Shown here piece after piece: positions 14,670 to 22,883 of a stretch of 26,070 nucleotides of DNA. The notes under the pieces were generated by a model. It had not been told where the DNA came from, did no database searches, and worked only from the letters and a program-made list of their open reading frames with translations. This DNA comes from an uncultured Collinsella sp. (GTDB lineage Bacteria > Actinomycetota > Coriobacteriia > Coriobacteriales > Coriobacteriaceae), in assembly GCA_900541135.1 (NCBI GenBank), contig UQIG01000029.1, forward strand, positions 1 through 26,070, given 5' to 3'. The position numbers were made by a program, and so were the translations under genes. Each line of letters begins with the position of its first letter. The stretch's first letter is position 1.

Positions 14670-17123
14670 CTAGATAAGCCCAAAGTGTTCGAGCGCGGTG
14701 ACGACGCCGTCGTGGTCAAAGCTGTCGGTTACGTAGTCGGCTTTTTCCTTGAGAAAGTCCGGCGCGTTGCCCATGGCGATGCCAACATCGACCGCCTCCA
14801 TGAGGGCGATGTCGTTACTCGCGTCGCCAATGCCGTACACGGTGCCGTGATCTGGTCCCAGGGCGTCAAGTACGGCGCTGATTCCGGCCCGTTTGGTGCA
14901 CTCACGAGGCGAGATTTCTGTGACCTCGAGCTCGAGCTCGTTGAAACAGAGCAGAGGTCCAAGCTCTTCATCTTGGGCGATGCGGTTGGCAAGTGGTGTG
15001 GACATAAGAATTTTATAGGCGTTGTAGTGCTCAAGTTGCGTGACGGCGTCGCCCACGGTGCGTGCGTATCCGCACGTCTCGGGGGCATCTGCACTCATGC
15101 GCACCACGCGATCGATACCCTCAAAGCGAATGACCTCACCCGATTGCTCGAGATAGGGGGCGAGGCGCTGTAGCAGACCAGGGTTTATGGCTGCATTTCG
15201 CACAACGCGTCCCACGAGTTCGGCGTAACCGCCCGCGAGACACACGACGCCCGTCCACGGCAGCTCGAGCAGCTTAGGATGGATGCAGCTGGGGGTACGC
15301 CCCGTGCAGATAAAGGCCTTGTTGCCGTTGGCGACAAATGTACGAATTGCCTGCGCAACCGTCTCGTTGGGATAGGGGGAAAGATCTCGCTCGCCCTCGG
15401 GGAGCTCTTGGGCAAGTTTGGGATCTTGCCAGGCGAGCGTACCGTCGATGTCGAAGAAGCAGACATTGCCATGCTTTTTGGCGGCGTCGACGACATGAGA
15501 AGGCGAGGCGGCGAGTGCAAAACCCGGTTCGAGCCCCATAATCCGATCAAAGTGCTCTTTGACGCGGGGAACGGAGATGCCGATGATCACCTGGGCGGTC
15601 TTGCCCGTAATGATGAGGCCCTTGGCGCCCACCGCGACAAACGACGCGTTATCTGCAACGATGGAAGGGTCCACGACTTCGACGCGCAGCCGCGTGGCGC
15701 AGTTGGTTGCGCCCACAATGTTGGAGACGCCGCCCAGAAGCATCACAACCTGCTCGGCGAGCAGATGATCTTGTGATGCCTGGTCGCCGGAAGCGCTGTT
15801 TTCGGATGAGCGCTTTTCGTCAACGTCGTCTCCCGTCAAGCGCGAGAGCGCCGTGTTGCTGGCGATATGGTCCTCGCGTCCCGGGGTTTTAAGGTCAAAG
15901 GCCAAAATAAGACCTCGAAAACTCAGAAAGAAGATGGCGCTAAAGATGAGTCCGATTTCGAGCGCCAAAAGATAGGAACCGGCATGCGTCCGCATGAGCG
16001 GGATAAAGTTGAAGGCAGCCATTTCCATAAAGCCACCCGAGAAGATGCCGACGACGCCAAAGAAGTTCATAGCCATGGCAAGGCAAGACGATAAGACGGC
16101 GTAGAGCAAAAAGAGCCCGGGGTGGGTGAACATAAAGAGAAACTCGAGTGGCTCGGTAACGCCGCAAACCACCGAGGCGATGATGGCGGGAACAAGGATG
16201 ACCCTGAGGCCGGCGCGGCGCTCGGGTTTTGCGGTGGAGTAGAACGCAGCTGCGATGGCAGGAAGGCCAAAGAGCTTGACCCAGCCGGTGGCGGTAAAAC
16301 CGGCCCACGGCGCAAGCTCATTAAGGGGGCGCGTGCTATGGGAGAGGATGGGGAGCAAACTGCTCCACGTGGCGTAGATGCCGTCGTTAATGACCAGGTT
16401 GTCGTAGTAGATCGGCATGTAGAGCAGGTGGTGCAGGCCAAAGGGCTCGAGTGCTCGTTCTAAAAAGACAAAGATGCCCACGCCAAAGGGACCGACGCCT
16501 GCAAGCGCGTGACGCAGCGTATCGGTTACATCGTATACGTAGGGCACGATGGCGGCCGAGATAGCAGCAAGGGCAAACACGGCAAAAAAGCTGATGAGGT
16601 AGACCAGCGAGGAGCCCGAGAAGGTGCCGAGCCAATCGGGAACCTTGGCATCGTAGAAGCGGTCATGGATGGCAACGACGGTTGCCGATACCGCCAGCGG
16701 GCCGATAATGCCGGTGTCGAGCGTCTTGATGCCGTCGATGACGGTGATACCGCTGGCGGAGGTCAAAGATGACGGGTACTCAAGTCCAAGGTTGTCTCCG
16801 CTCAGCTTAATGATCTCGCTCAAAAAGAAGCAGTAGACAAAATAGGCGACGAGAGCCTCGAGACAGCAACGAGCCGGTTGTTTTTGGGCAAGACCGATGG
16901 GCAGCGCTACGGCAAAAAGGAGCGGGAGGCGTTTAAAGACCGTCCACGAGCCGCGCTGGATGATGGTCCAAAAAACGTACCAAGGGGTTCCGTATACGGC
17001 GAGATCGCCGACGATGTCCGCAGTCGTTGCGAGAGCGGAGACGCCGACCATGAGGCCTGATATAGAAAACAGCATGGCGGGCGCGAACATTGCCCCGCCA
17101 AAGCGTTGGATTTTTTGCAGCAT
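14670..17123 (-). CDS. PTS EIIC-EIIB (glucose/maltose superfamily) fused to a HAD phosphatase
   Basis: An 817-residue chain. Residues 1 to ~400 are a membrane EIIC of the glucose/maltose/GlcNAc class, with about ten hydrophobic segments, LEPFGLHHLLY and the substrate-site motif GVTEPLEFLFMF. A charged linker (about 405-440) leads to EIIB (about 445-525), whose phosphorylation site is Cys475 in NCATRLR. Residues ~553-817 are a Cof-type HAD hydrolase with FFDIDGT (Asp558, Asp560), CTGRTPS and GDASNDIALMEAVDVGIAMGNA. No EIIA is attached, so phosphate must come from a separate EIIA. The fused phosphatase could dephosphorylate the sugar phosphate as it is delivered. GGAAGG precedes the ATG. It diverges from the gntR gene, with shared operator-like sites between them. 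Confidence 0.9.
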   Translation of the reverse strand: MLQKIQRFGGAMFAPAMLFSISGLMVGVSALATTADIVGDLAVYGTPWYVFWTIIQRGSWTVFKRLPLLFAVALPIGLAQKQPARCCLEALVAYFVYCFFLSEIIKLSGDNLGLEYPSSLTSASGITVIDGIKTLDTGIIGPLAVSATVVAIHDRFYDAKVPDWLGTFSGSSLVYLISFFAVFALAAISAAIVPYVYDVTDTLRHALAGVGPFGVGIFVFLERALEPFGLHHLLYMPIYYDNLVINDGIYATWSSLLPILSHSTRPLNELAPWAGFTATGWVKLFGLPAIAAAFYSTAKPERRAGLRVILVPAIIASVVCGVTEPLEFLFMFTHPGLFLLYAVLSSCLAMAMNFFGVVGIFSGGFMEMAAFNFIPLMRTHAGSYLLALEIGLIFSAIFFLSFRGLILAFDLKTPGREDHIASNTALSRLTGDDVDEKRSSENSASGDQASQDHLLAEQVVMLLGGVSNIVGATNCATRLRVEVVDPSIVADNASFVAVGAKGLIITGKTAQVIIGISVPRVKEHFDRIMGLEPGFALAASPSHVVDAAKKHGNVCFFDIDGTLAWQDPKLAQELPEGERDLSPYPNETVAQAIRTFVANGNKAFICTGRTPSCIHPKLLELPWTGVVCLAGGYAELVGRVVRNAAINPGLLQRLAPYLEQSGEVIRFEGIDRVVRMSADAPETCGYARTVGDAVTQLEHYNAYKILMSTPLANRIAQDEELGPLLCFNELELEVTEISPRECTKRAGISAVLDALGPDHGTVYGIGDASNDIALMEAVDVGIAMGNAPDFLKEKADYVTDSFDHDGVVTALEHFGLI

Positions 17124-17164
17124 GTTCTGCCTTCCGAATATCGAGGCGCGTTGCGCGTGGGGAA

Positions 17165-17176
17165 ACGTTTAAACAA
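17165..17176. promoter_or_regulatory. Candidate GntR operator 1 (PTS-HAD promoter)
   Basis: ACGTTTAAACAA, of the form GT-N4-AC with an ACAA half. It lies just downstream of a minus-strand TACAAT (17184-17189), so it overlaps the likely transcription start of the PTS-HAD gene, a repression position. Confidence 0.5.
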
Positions 17177-17286
17177 TGGATTCATTGTAGAGGACCAGAC
17201 GATTGTCGTACCGGCAGTTTTGAGCGAAACCGATTTGGGCATGACAGAAACCGTCAACGGTTAAATCCTGTCGCTTTACCGATATT

Positions 17287-17298
17287 CGGTTTAAACAA
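17287..17298. promoter_or_regulatory. Candidate GntR operator 2 (gntR promoter)
   Basis: CGGTTTAAACAA shares GTTTAAACAA with operator 1. It lies 54 bases before the gntR start codon and overlaps the probable promoter region, consistent with autoregulation. Confidence 0.5.
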
Positions 17299-17352
17299 CT
17301 TTAAGAAATGCTATCGTGCCTAGCCGGAAATGAATAATGTAGAGGTGAAACA

Positions 17353-18072
17353 ATGCCAAAAGCGATATACGAAGGAATCTACCGAGAAATACGCTCGCGC
17401 ATCATTAATGGGACCTATGCGTTTCAGGAGATGCTGCCGACCGAAGCCGAGCTGACCGCGGAGTTTGGCTGCACGCGCAATACCGTTCGACGCGCCTTGA
17501 GCATGCTGGCCGATCAGATGTTTGTGCAGCCTATACACGGCAAGGGCGTGCGCGTTATTTGGCTCAAGGGCGAAACCGACATGCTGGGCGCACTCGAGGA
17601 AGTCGAGTCGTTTGGCGAATTTGCAAAGCGCAACAATGCCGTTGCATCGACGGACGTTAAGTCTTTTGAACATTTGATTTGCACTGAGCAACTTTCTCGT
17701 CGCCTGGGCTTTAAGGTGGGCGAGGAGCTGATTCGTGTAGTGCGTGTCCGAAGCCTCAACGGCAATGCTCGCCAGGTGGACCACGGCTACTTTTTGGAGT
17801 CGATCGCCAAGGGTCTGACGCCCGAGATCGCCGCAAAGTCAATTTACGACTATCTGGAGCACAAACGCGGCGTCAAGGTGATGGCGAGTCGCCGTACGGT
17901 GAGCGTCGAGCTTGCCAACGATGAGGACTGCAGTTATCTTGACCTCGGCAAATACAACTGCGTTGCCGTCATGGAGAGCCAGTCGTACACCTCGGACGGC
18001 ATCTTGTTCGAGGTCACGCATGCCCGCACGCATCCCGAGATCTTCCACTACCGCGTCAACTCCAAGCGATAG
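17353..18072 (+). CDS. GntR family regulator with UTRA domain (TreR-like)
   Basis: A 239-residue transcription factor. The N-terminal winged helix (about 1-68) has YEGIYREIRSRIINGTY, LPTEAELTAEFGCTRNTVRRAL and the GKGVRV wing. A C-terminal UTRA ligand-binding domain (about 85-235) follows, with SRRLGFKVGEEL, VDHGYFL, IYDYLEHKRGV and the closing FHYRV. It resembles B. subtilis TreR, which binds trehalose-6-phosphate, so a sugar phosphate made by the divergent PTS is a reasonable effector. AGAGGTG precedes the ATG. Four GT-N4-ACAA sites around it and the neighbouring sugar genes suggest local control of the whole island. Confidence 0.88.
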   Translation: MPKAIYEGIYREIRSRIINGTYAFQEMLPTEAELTAEFGCTRNTVRRALSMLADQMFVQPIHGKGVRVIWLKGETDMLGALEEVESFGEFAKRNNAVASTDVKSFEHLICTEQLSRRLGFKVGEELIRVVRVRSLNGNARQVDHGYFLESIAKGLTPEIAAKSIYDYLEHKRGVKVMASRRTVSVELANDEDCSYLDLGKYNCVAVMESQSYTSDGILFEVTHARTHPEIFHYRVNSKR

Positions 18073-18113
18073 CCGGCTAGCTCGCAGCCTGACGAGACTC
18101 ATGCCATCAAAGC

Positions 18114-18162
18114 GAAAACGCCCGGTCAAACCGACGATACATCGGCTTGACCGGGCGTTTTC
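18114..18162 (+). terminator. Bidirectional-looking terminator after gntR
   Basis: A 16-bp stem (GAAAACGCCCGGTCAA, 18114-18129, with 18147-18162), extended inward by CCGA/TCGG, with a T-rich 3' arm. It separates gntR from the ABC operon. Confidence 0.8.
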
Positions 18163-18183
18163 TCTGCATTAGATAACAAATAA

Positions 18184-18195
18184 TTGTTTATACAA
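18184..18195. promoter_or_regulatory. Candidate GntR operator 3 (ABC operon, distal)
   Basis: TTGTTTATACAA is an almost perfect TTGT-N4-ACAA palindrome. It lies 75 bases upstream of a second site of the same form, so looping between dimers is possible. Confidence 0.5.
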
Positions 18196-18258
18196 AACTT
18201 GTCAAGTATCAAGTTGAAATTACCGTTCACCGAAGTTTTTCTACCGCTCTAGTAATAC

Positions 18259-18270
18259 TTGTTCAAACAA
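18259..18270. promoter_or_regulatory. Candidate GntR operator 4 (ABC operon, proximal)
   Basis: TTGTTCAAACAA, again TTGT-N4-ACAA. It follows a possible promoter (TTCACC at 18226-18231 and TAGTAA at 18250-18255, 18-base spacer) and would cover the transcription start. A nearby TTGTACAA at 18287-18294 lacks the four-base gap. Confidence 0.5.
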
Positions 18271-18304
18271 CTAGCCAAATAGCGTATTGTACAAATCAGC
18301 AAAA

Positions 18305-18355
18305 GGGGCAAAGTCCCCGAGCCAATCTCCGAAGGCGGCGGCAAAGGGTGCCGCC
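18305..18355 (+). other. Leader hairpins before the binding-protein gene
   Basis: Two small stems lie in the 5' leader: GGGG/CCCC (18305-18308 with 18315-18318) and GGCGGC/GCCGCC (18337-18342 with 18350-18355). Neither has a T tract. They may stabilise the mRNA or tune translation of an abundant lipoprotein. Confidence 0.35.
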
Positions 18356-18378
18356 ACGGTGTGAAAGGGTGGATTGTA

Positions 18379-19695
18379 ATGAAGAACGAAATGAGCAGAA
18401 GGCAGTTCCTGGGCTTTGCTGGTTCCGCGGCTGCGGTTCTTGGTCTGGGTCTCGTGGGCTGCGGTGGCTCCGCCGGCTCCGGCTCCTCTGCTTCTGGTGA
18501 CGCTGCCGAGGTCTACTTCCTCCAATTCAAGCCCGAGGTCGACAAGGAGTGGAAGGAGATCGCCAAGGCGTACAAGAAGGAGAAGGGCGTCGAGGTCAAG
18601 ATCGTGACCGCCGCCTCCAACACCTACGAGGAGAAGCTCAAGTCCGAGATGTCCAAGAGCTCCGCTCCGACCCTGTTCCAGGTCAACGGCCCCACCGGTC
18701 TTAAGAACTGGAAGGATTACTGCGCCGACCTGTCCGATACCAAGCTCCGCGGTGAGCTCATTGACGACTCCCTGGCTCTGCAGTCCGACGGCAAGGATGT
18801 GTGCATCGACTGGGTTCAGGAGAGCTTCGGCATTATTTACAACAAGCAGCTGCTCGAGAAGGCTGGCTACAAGGCCGAGGACATCAACTCCTTCGACAAG
18901 CTGAAGGCTTGTGCCGACGACATCCAGGCCCGCAAGGACGAGCTTGGTGTCGAGGGTGCCTTCACTTCCGCCGGCATGGACGACTCCTCCAGCTGGCGCT
19001 ACACCACCCACCTTGCCAACATGCCGCTCTACTACGAGTTTGAGAAGGAGCACAACCAGGAGGACGACGAGATCAAGGGTGAGTTCCTCGACAACTACAA
19101 GCAGATCTTCGACCTGTACATCACCGACTCCACCTGCGATCCTTCGCAGCTTGCTTCCAAGACCGGCGACGACGCCACCAACGAGTTCGCAACCGGCAAG
19201 GCCGTCTTCTACCAGAACGGCTCTTGGGCCTACTCTGACCTCGTCAAGGCCGGCATGACCGACGATCAGATTGGCATGATGCCGATCTACATCGGTGTTG
19301 ACGGCGAGGAGAACCAGGGCCTGTGCTCCGGCGGCGAGAACTACTGGTGCGTCAGTTCCCAGGCTTCCGAGGATGCCCAGAAGGCCACCGAGGACTTCAT
19401 GTATTGGTGCGTCACCGCTGACACCCCGACCAGCATCATCGCCGACAAGATGGGCCTGACCGCTCCGTTCAAGAGCGCCAAGGAGACCACCAACGTCTTC
19501 TCGCAGCAGGCCGTTGCCATGGCCAAGGACGGCAAGAAGACCGTCGCTTGGGACTTCGTCTACATTCCCTCCGAGGAGTGGAAGAAGAACCTCAAGCAGG
19601 CTCTGATTGCCTACGCTGCCGATAACAGCAAGTGGGACGGCGTCAAGAACGCCTTCGTCGATGGCTGGAAGACCGAGAAGGCCGCTTCCGAGTAA
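18379..19695 (+). CDS. Tat-exported lipoprotein, sugar ABC transporter substrate-binding protein
   Basis: Binds sugar outside the cell for the importer encoded downstream (family 1 solute-binding protein, MalE/MsmE-like). ATG 18379 is chosen because AAGGGTGG lies six bases upstream; an in-frame GTG at 18361 has no site. The signal peptide has a twin-arginine motif SRRQFLG (Arg7, Arg8) and a lipobox LVGC with Cys28, followed by a Gly/Ser linker, so the protein should fold before export and be lipid-anchored. Later motifs include GKAVFYQNGSWA and the C-terminal NKWDGV-like SKWDGVKNAFVDGW. 438 residues is usual. Strong codon bias suggests high expression. Specificity (maltodextrin or another oligosaccharide) is inferred from neighbours. 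Confidence 0.92.
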   Translation: MKNEMSRRQFLGFAGSAAAVLGLGLVGCGGSAGSGSSASGDAAEVYFLQFKPEVDKEWKEIAKAYKKEKGVEVKIVTAASNTYEEKLKSEMSKSSAPTLFQVNGPTGLKNWKDYCADLSDTKLRGELIDDSLALQSDGKDVCIDWVQESFGIIYNKQLLEKAGYKAEDINSFDKLKACADDIQARKDELGVEGAFTSAGMDDSSSWRYTTHLANMPLYYEFEKEHNQEDDEIKGEFLDNYKQIFDLYITDSTCDPSQLASKTGDDATNEFATGKAVFYQNGSWAYSDLVKAGMTDDQIGMMPIYIGVDGEENQGLCSGGENYWCVSSQASEDAQKATEDFMYWCVTADTPTSIIADKMGLTAPFKSAKETTNVFSQQAVAMAKDGKKTVAWDFVYIPSEEWKKNLKQALIAYAADNSKWDGVKNAFVDGWKTEKAASE

Positions 19696-19726
19696 GCAGT
19701 TGCTGCCCAAGCTATCTGATTAGCGA

Positions 19727-19762
19727 CAGGGGGCGGGCAGACGTTGGTTTGCCCGCCCCCTG
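19727..19762 (+). other. Strong intercistronic hairpin after the binding-protein gene
   Basis: A perfect 13-bp GC-rich stem (19727-19739 with 19750-19762) with a 10-base loop and no T tract. In ABC operons such stems protect the upstream message and so allow more binding protein than permease. Confidence 0.7.
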
Positions 19763-19782
19763 CATATTGAAAGGACCCTTTT

Positions 19783-20637
19783 ATGGGCAAAGCACTCAAG
19801 CGCTGGTGGCCGCTCTTTATGCTGCCCACGTGCCTGGCGTTTATGATCGGGTTCGTGATCCCTTTTATCCAGGGCTTCTATCTCTCGTTCTGCCAGTTTA
19901 TTATCATTAGTAACGCGCACTTTGTCGGTATCGAGAACTACGTGCGCGCGCTGTCCGATCCGCAGTTCTCCACGTCGTTCTTCTTTACCGTGGCGTTTGC
20001 CTTCCTGTCGACGGTGCTCATCAACGTGATCGCCCTGGCCATTGCGCAGGCGCTCACCCGCAAGGCGCTCAAAGGCACCAACATCTTCCGTACGATCTTC
20101 TTTATGCCTAACCTGATCGGCGGCATCGTGCTGGGCTACATTTGGCAGATTCTGATCAACTGCCTGCTCTCCAATGTGGGCGCCCAGCTCATCGCCCTTA
20201 ACTCTGCTGCTGGCTTCTGGGGCCTTATCATCCTGACCCTGTGGCAGCAGGTCGGCTACATGATGATCATCTACATCGCTGGTCTGCAGTCCATTCCGTC
20301 CGACTACATCGAGGCCGCCAAGGTCGACGGTGCCACGGCATGGCAGACGTTTTGGAAGGTTAAGATCCCTAACCTGATGCCGACCATCACCATCTGCCTG
20401 TTCCTGTCTATCACCAACGGCTTTAAGCTGTTCGACCAGAACCTCGCCCTTACCGGCGGCGCCCCCGCGCACTCCACCGAGATGCTCGCCCTGAACATCT
20501 ACAACACGTTCTATTCGCGTGCCGGTATCGCATGGCAGGGCATTGGTCAGGCCAAGGCGGTTATCTTCTGCATCCTGGTCGTGGCCATCTCCATGATCCA
20601 GCTTAAGGCCACGAGGTCCAAGGAGGTGCAGCAGTAA
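19783..20637 (+). CDS. Sugar ABC transporter permease (MalF/MsmF type)
   Basis: An inner-membrane subunit of the importer: 284 residues with six predicted helices, starting RWWPLFMLPTCLAFMIGF. The EAA loop that contacts the ATPase is EAAKVDGATAWQTFWKVKIP, beginning near Glu177. GAAAGGA precedes the ATG. Its stop codon overlaps the next start by one base (TAATG), giving translational coupling with the partner permease. Confidence 0.93.
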   Translation: MGKALKRWWPLFMLPTCLAFMIGFVIPFIQGFYLSFCQFIIISNAHFVGIENYVRALSDPQFSTSFFFTVAFAFLSTVLINVIALAIAQALTRKALKGTNIFRTIFFMPNLIGGIVLGYIWQILINCLLSNVGAQLIALNSAAGFWGLIILTLWQQVGYMMIIYIAGLQSIPSDYIEAAKVDGATAWQTFWKVKIPNLMPTITICLFLSITNGFKLFDQNLALTGGAPAHSTEMLALNIYNTFYSRAGIAWQGIGQAKAVIFCILVVAISMIQLKATRSKEVQQ

Positions 20638-21476
20638 TGAAACGCGATAGGGTTATCAACCGCGCGCTCTCGATTTTCTTTACGATCCTGTCGCTCGCGT
20701 GGATCTACCCCGTGTTCATGATTGCGCTTAATTCTTTTAAGAAAGCGACCGCAATCAGCACCACCACGGCATTCGATCTGCTCACGCCCGAGACGTTCAA
20801 CGGCCTCGCAAACTACATGCACGCCCTTAACGAGCAGGGCTTTGCCTCGGCATTTATGTACTCGCTCATCATCACGGTCACGTCGGTCGTGCTGATCTTG
20901 GTGTGCTGCTCCATGTGCGCTTGGTACGTGGTTCGTGTCAACAACAAGATCTCGAACTTCTTCTATTACCTGTTCGTGTTCTCGATGGTCGTGCCGTTCC
21001 AGATGCTCATGTTCACGCTGTCCAATTTGGCGGACCGCATCGGCTTCAACACGCCGTTCAACATCTGCTTTATCTACCTCGGCTTTGGCGCGGGCCTGGC
21101 GGTCTTTATGTTCGCCGGTTTTGTAAAGAACATCCCGCTCGAGATCGAGGAGGCGGCCATGATTGATGGCTGCAACCCGGTCCAGGTGTTCTTTAAGATC
21201 GTCCTTCCCATCATGAAGCCCACCTATCTTTCGGTCGGCATCCTCGAGACCATGTGGGTCTGGAACGACTATCTGCTGCCCTACCTTACGCTCGACTCCA
21301 CCAAGTACAAGACCATTCCTATCTTGATCCAGTACTTCCGCGGCGGCTACGGCCACGTCGAGCTCGGCCCCATGATGGCCTGCATCATGATGGTCGTTAT
21401 CCCCATCGTTATCATGTACATCCTCTGTCAGAAGTACATCATCGACGGCGTGGTGGCAGGTGCCGTCAAGGGCTAA
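20637..21476 (+). CDS. Sugar ABC transporter permease (MalG/MsmG type)
   Basis: The second membrane subunit, 279 residues with six predicted helices (WIYPVFMIALNSFK at the N-terminus). The EAA loop EEAAMIDGCNPVQVFFKIVLP begins near residue 171. The start overlaps the upstream stop and uses AAGGAGG within the end of the previous gene. It should form a heterodimer with the preceding permease. Confidence 0.93.
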   Translation: MKRDRVINRALSIFFTILSLAWIYPVFMIALNSFKKATAISTTTAFDLLTPETFNGLANYMHALNEQGFASAFMYSLIITVTSVVLILVCCSMCAWYVVRVNNKISNFFYYLFVFSMVVPFQMLMFTLSNLADRIGFNTPFNICFIYLGFGAGLAVFMFAGFVKNIPLEIEEAAMIDGCNPVQVFFKIVLPIMKPTYLSVGILETMWVWNDYLLPYLTLDSTKYKTIPILIQYFRGGYGHVELGPMMACIMMVVIPIVIMYILCQKYIIDGVVAGAVKG

Positions 21477-21500
21477 TGCCGTAACTGTTTTGCAAGTTTC

Positions 21501-21527
21501 TGCGGCGCCCCTCAGCGCGGCGCCGCA
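21501..21527 (+). other. Intercistronic hairpin before the ATPase gene
   Basis: TGCGGCGCC (21501-21509) and GGCGCCGCA (21519-21527) form a perfect 9-bp stem with a nine-base loop and no T tract. Together with the hairpin after the binding-protein gene, it divides the ABC operon into three segments. Confidence 0.55.
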
Positions 21528-21544
21528 TATCGAAAGGTAGAGAC

Positions 21545-22744
21545 ATGGCCGAGATCGTTCTCAAACATGTTCAGAAGGTGTATCCCAACAACGAGTCAAA
21601 AAAGAAAGGCTTCTTTGGCAAAAAGAAGAAGACCGAGGAGAAGAAGCACAACCTCAAGGTTACCGAGGACGGTGTGCTCGCTGTAGAGGACTTCAACCTC
21701 ACCGTTCACGACCAGGAGTTCGTCGTCCTCGTTGGCCCCTCTGGCTGCGGTAAGTCCACGACGATGCGCATGGTCGCCGGCCTGGAGGACATTACCTCGG
21801 GCGATGTGCTCATCGACGGCAAGCGTGTCAACGACGTGGCGCCCAAGGACCGCGACATCGCCATGGTGTTCCAGAGCTACGCTCTGTACCCCAATATGAC
21901 GGTGTACGAGAACATGGCATTTACGCTCGAGCTCAAGAAGGTTCCCAAGGACGAGATCGACCGCAAGGTTCGCTCTGCTGCCGAGATTCTGGGCATTACC
22001 GAGTACCTCGACCGTAAGCCCAAGGCGCTCTCCGGCGGCCAGCGCCAGCGTGTCGCTATCGGCCGCGCCATCGTGCGTGACCCCAAGGTCTTCCTGATGG
22101 ACGAGCCGCTGTCCAACCTGGACGCCAAGCTTCGTAACCAGATGCGTGCCGAGCTCATTAAGCTGCGCCACGAGATCAAGGGCACGTTCATTTATGTTAC
22201 TCACGACCAGACCGAGGCTATGACCCTCGGTGACCGTATCGTGGTCATGAAGGACGGCGTTGTCCAGCAGATCGCCACGCCGCAGGAGGTCTTCAACCAT
22301 CCCGCGAACATCTTCGTCGCCGGCTTCATCGGCGTGCCGCAGATGAACTTCTTCGATGCCCAGCTGGTGCGCTCGGGCAACGGCTTTACCGTCAAGACCG
22401 AGGATATGAACGTGGCGCTCGCCCCCGAGACTTGCGCTCAGCTTGCCCTCAACTGGGACGGCGGCGACGTGAAGGAGATTACGGCCGGCGTGCGTCCCGA
22501 GCAGATCCTGCTTGCCGACAAGGGCGAGGAGGGCGCGCTCCAGGGTACCGTCGAGGTGACCGAGCTCATGGGCTCGACCGAGCATGTCCACGTGACCGCT
22601 CCCGACGGCCAGTTTGTCCTGATTATCCCCGTCGTCGACCTCGAGGCCAAGGGCGCGCTCAAGGCGGGCGACCCCATCTGGTTCAAGTTCGAGAAGAACG
22701 CGACCCACCTCTTCGATAAGGTCTCTGGCAAGAACCTTATCTAG
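21545..22744 (+). CDS. msmK: Sugar ABC transporter ATP-binding protein (MsmK/UgpC/MalK type)
   Basis: Hydrolyses ATP to power sugar uptake. Visible are Walker A GPSGCGKST (64-72, Lys70), the Q-loop VFQSYALYPNM, signature LSGGQRQRVAIGRA, Walker B VFLMDEPLSNLD and switch THDQTEAMTL, then a C-terminal regulatory TOBE-like region (about 240-399, GVRPEQI). At 399 residues it is slightly longer than usual because about 27 residues, mostly Lys/Glu (SKKKGFFGKKKKTEEKK), are inserted between the first strand and the VEDFNL segment. In many Gram-positive bacteria one MsmK serves several sugar importers. GAAAGG precedes the ATG and a terminator follows. Confidence 0.93.
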   Translation: MAEIVLKHVQKVYPNNESKKKGFFGKKKKTEEKKHNLKVTEDGVLAVEDFNLTVHDQEFVVLVGPSGCGKSTTMRMVAGLEDITSGDVLIDGKRVNDVAPKDRDIAMVFQSYALYPNMTVYENMAFTLELKKVPKDEIDRKVRSAAEILGITEYLDRKPKALSGGQRQRVAIGRAIVRDPKVFLMDEPLSNLDAKLRNQMRAELIKLRHEIKGTFIYVTHDQTEAMTLGDRIVVMKDGVVQQIATPQEVFNHPANIFVAGFIGVPQMNFFDAQLVRSGNGFTVKTEDMNVALAPETCAQLALNWDGGDVKEITAGVRPEQILLADKGEEGALQGTVEVTELMGSTEHVHVTAPDGQFVLIIPVVDLEAKGALKAGDPIWFKFEKNATHLFDKVSGKNLI

Positions 22745-22812
22745 GCCCGGTGCATCCAGGCCCTCCCTTTGGGCGACTGCGGTATTGCCATCCTTTTGCC
22801 GCGGTCACATAT

Positions 22813-22856
22813 AAGGCTCCCCTCCCGTCCACTGGGCGAGAGGGGAGCCTTTCTTT
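22813..22856 (+). terminator. Terminator of the ABC operon
   Basis: AAGGCTCCCCTC (22813-22824) pairs perfectly with GAGGGGAGCCTT (22840-22851), followed by TCTTT. It closes the operon about 70 bases after the ATPase gene. Confidence 0.8.
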
Positions 22857-22883
22857 GTGTTGGGGCTGTCTGACCGGTCGTTT

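Noticed and set aside
18271..19710. 479-codon open frame antisense to the sugar-binding protein gene
   Set aside because: Low-complexity Val/Leu/Gly product, no ribosome binding site, and a clear Tat lipoprotein gene on the opposite strand.
21596..22708. 370-codon open frame antisense to the ATPase gene
   Set aside because: Shadow of a gene with all ABC ATPase motifs; His/Asp/Leu-rich product with no family resemblance.
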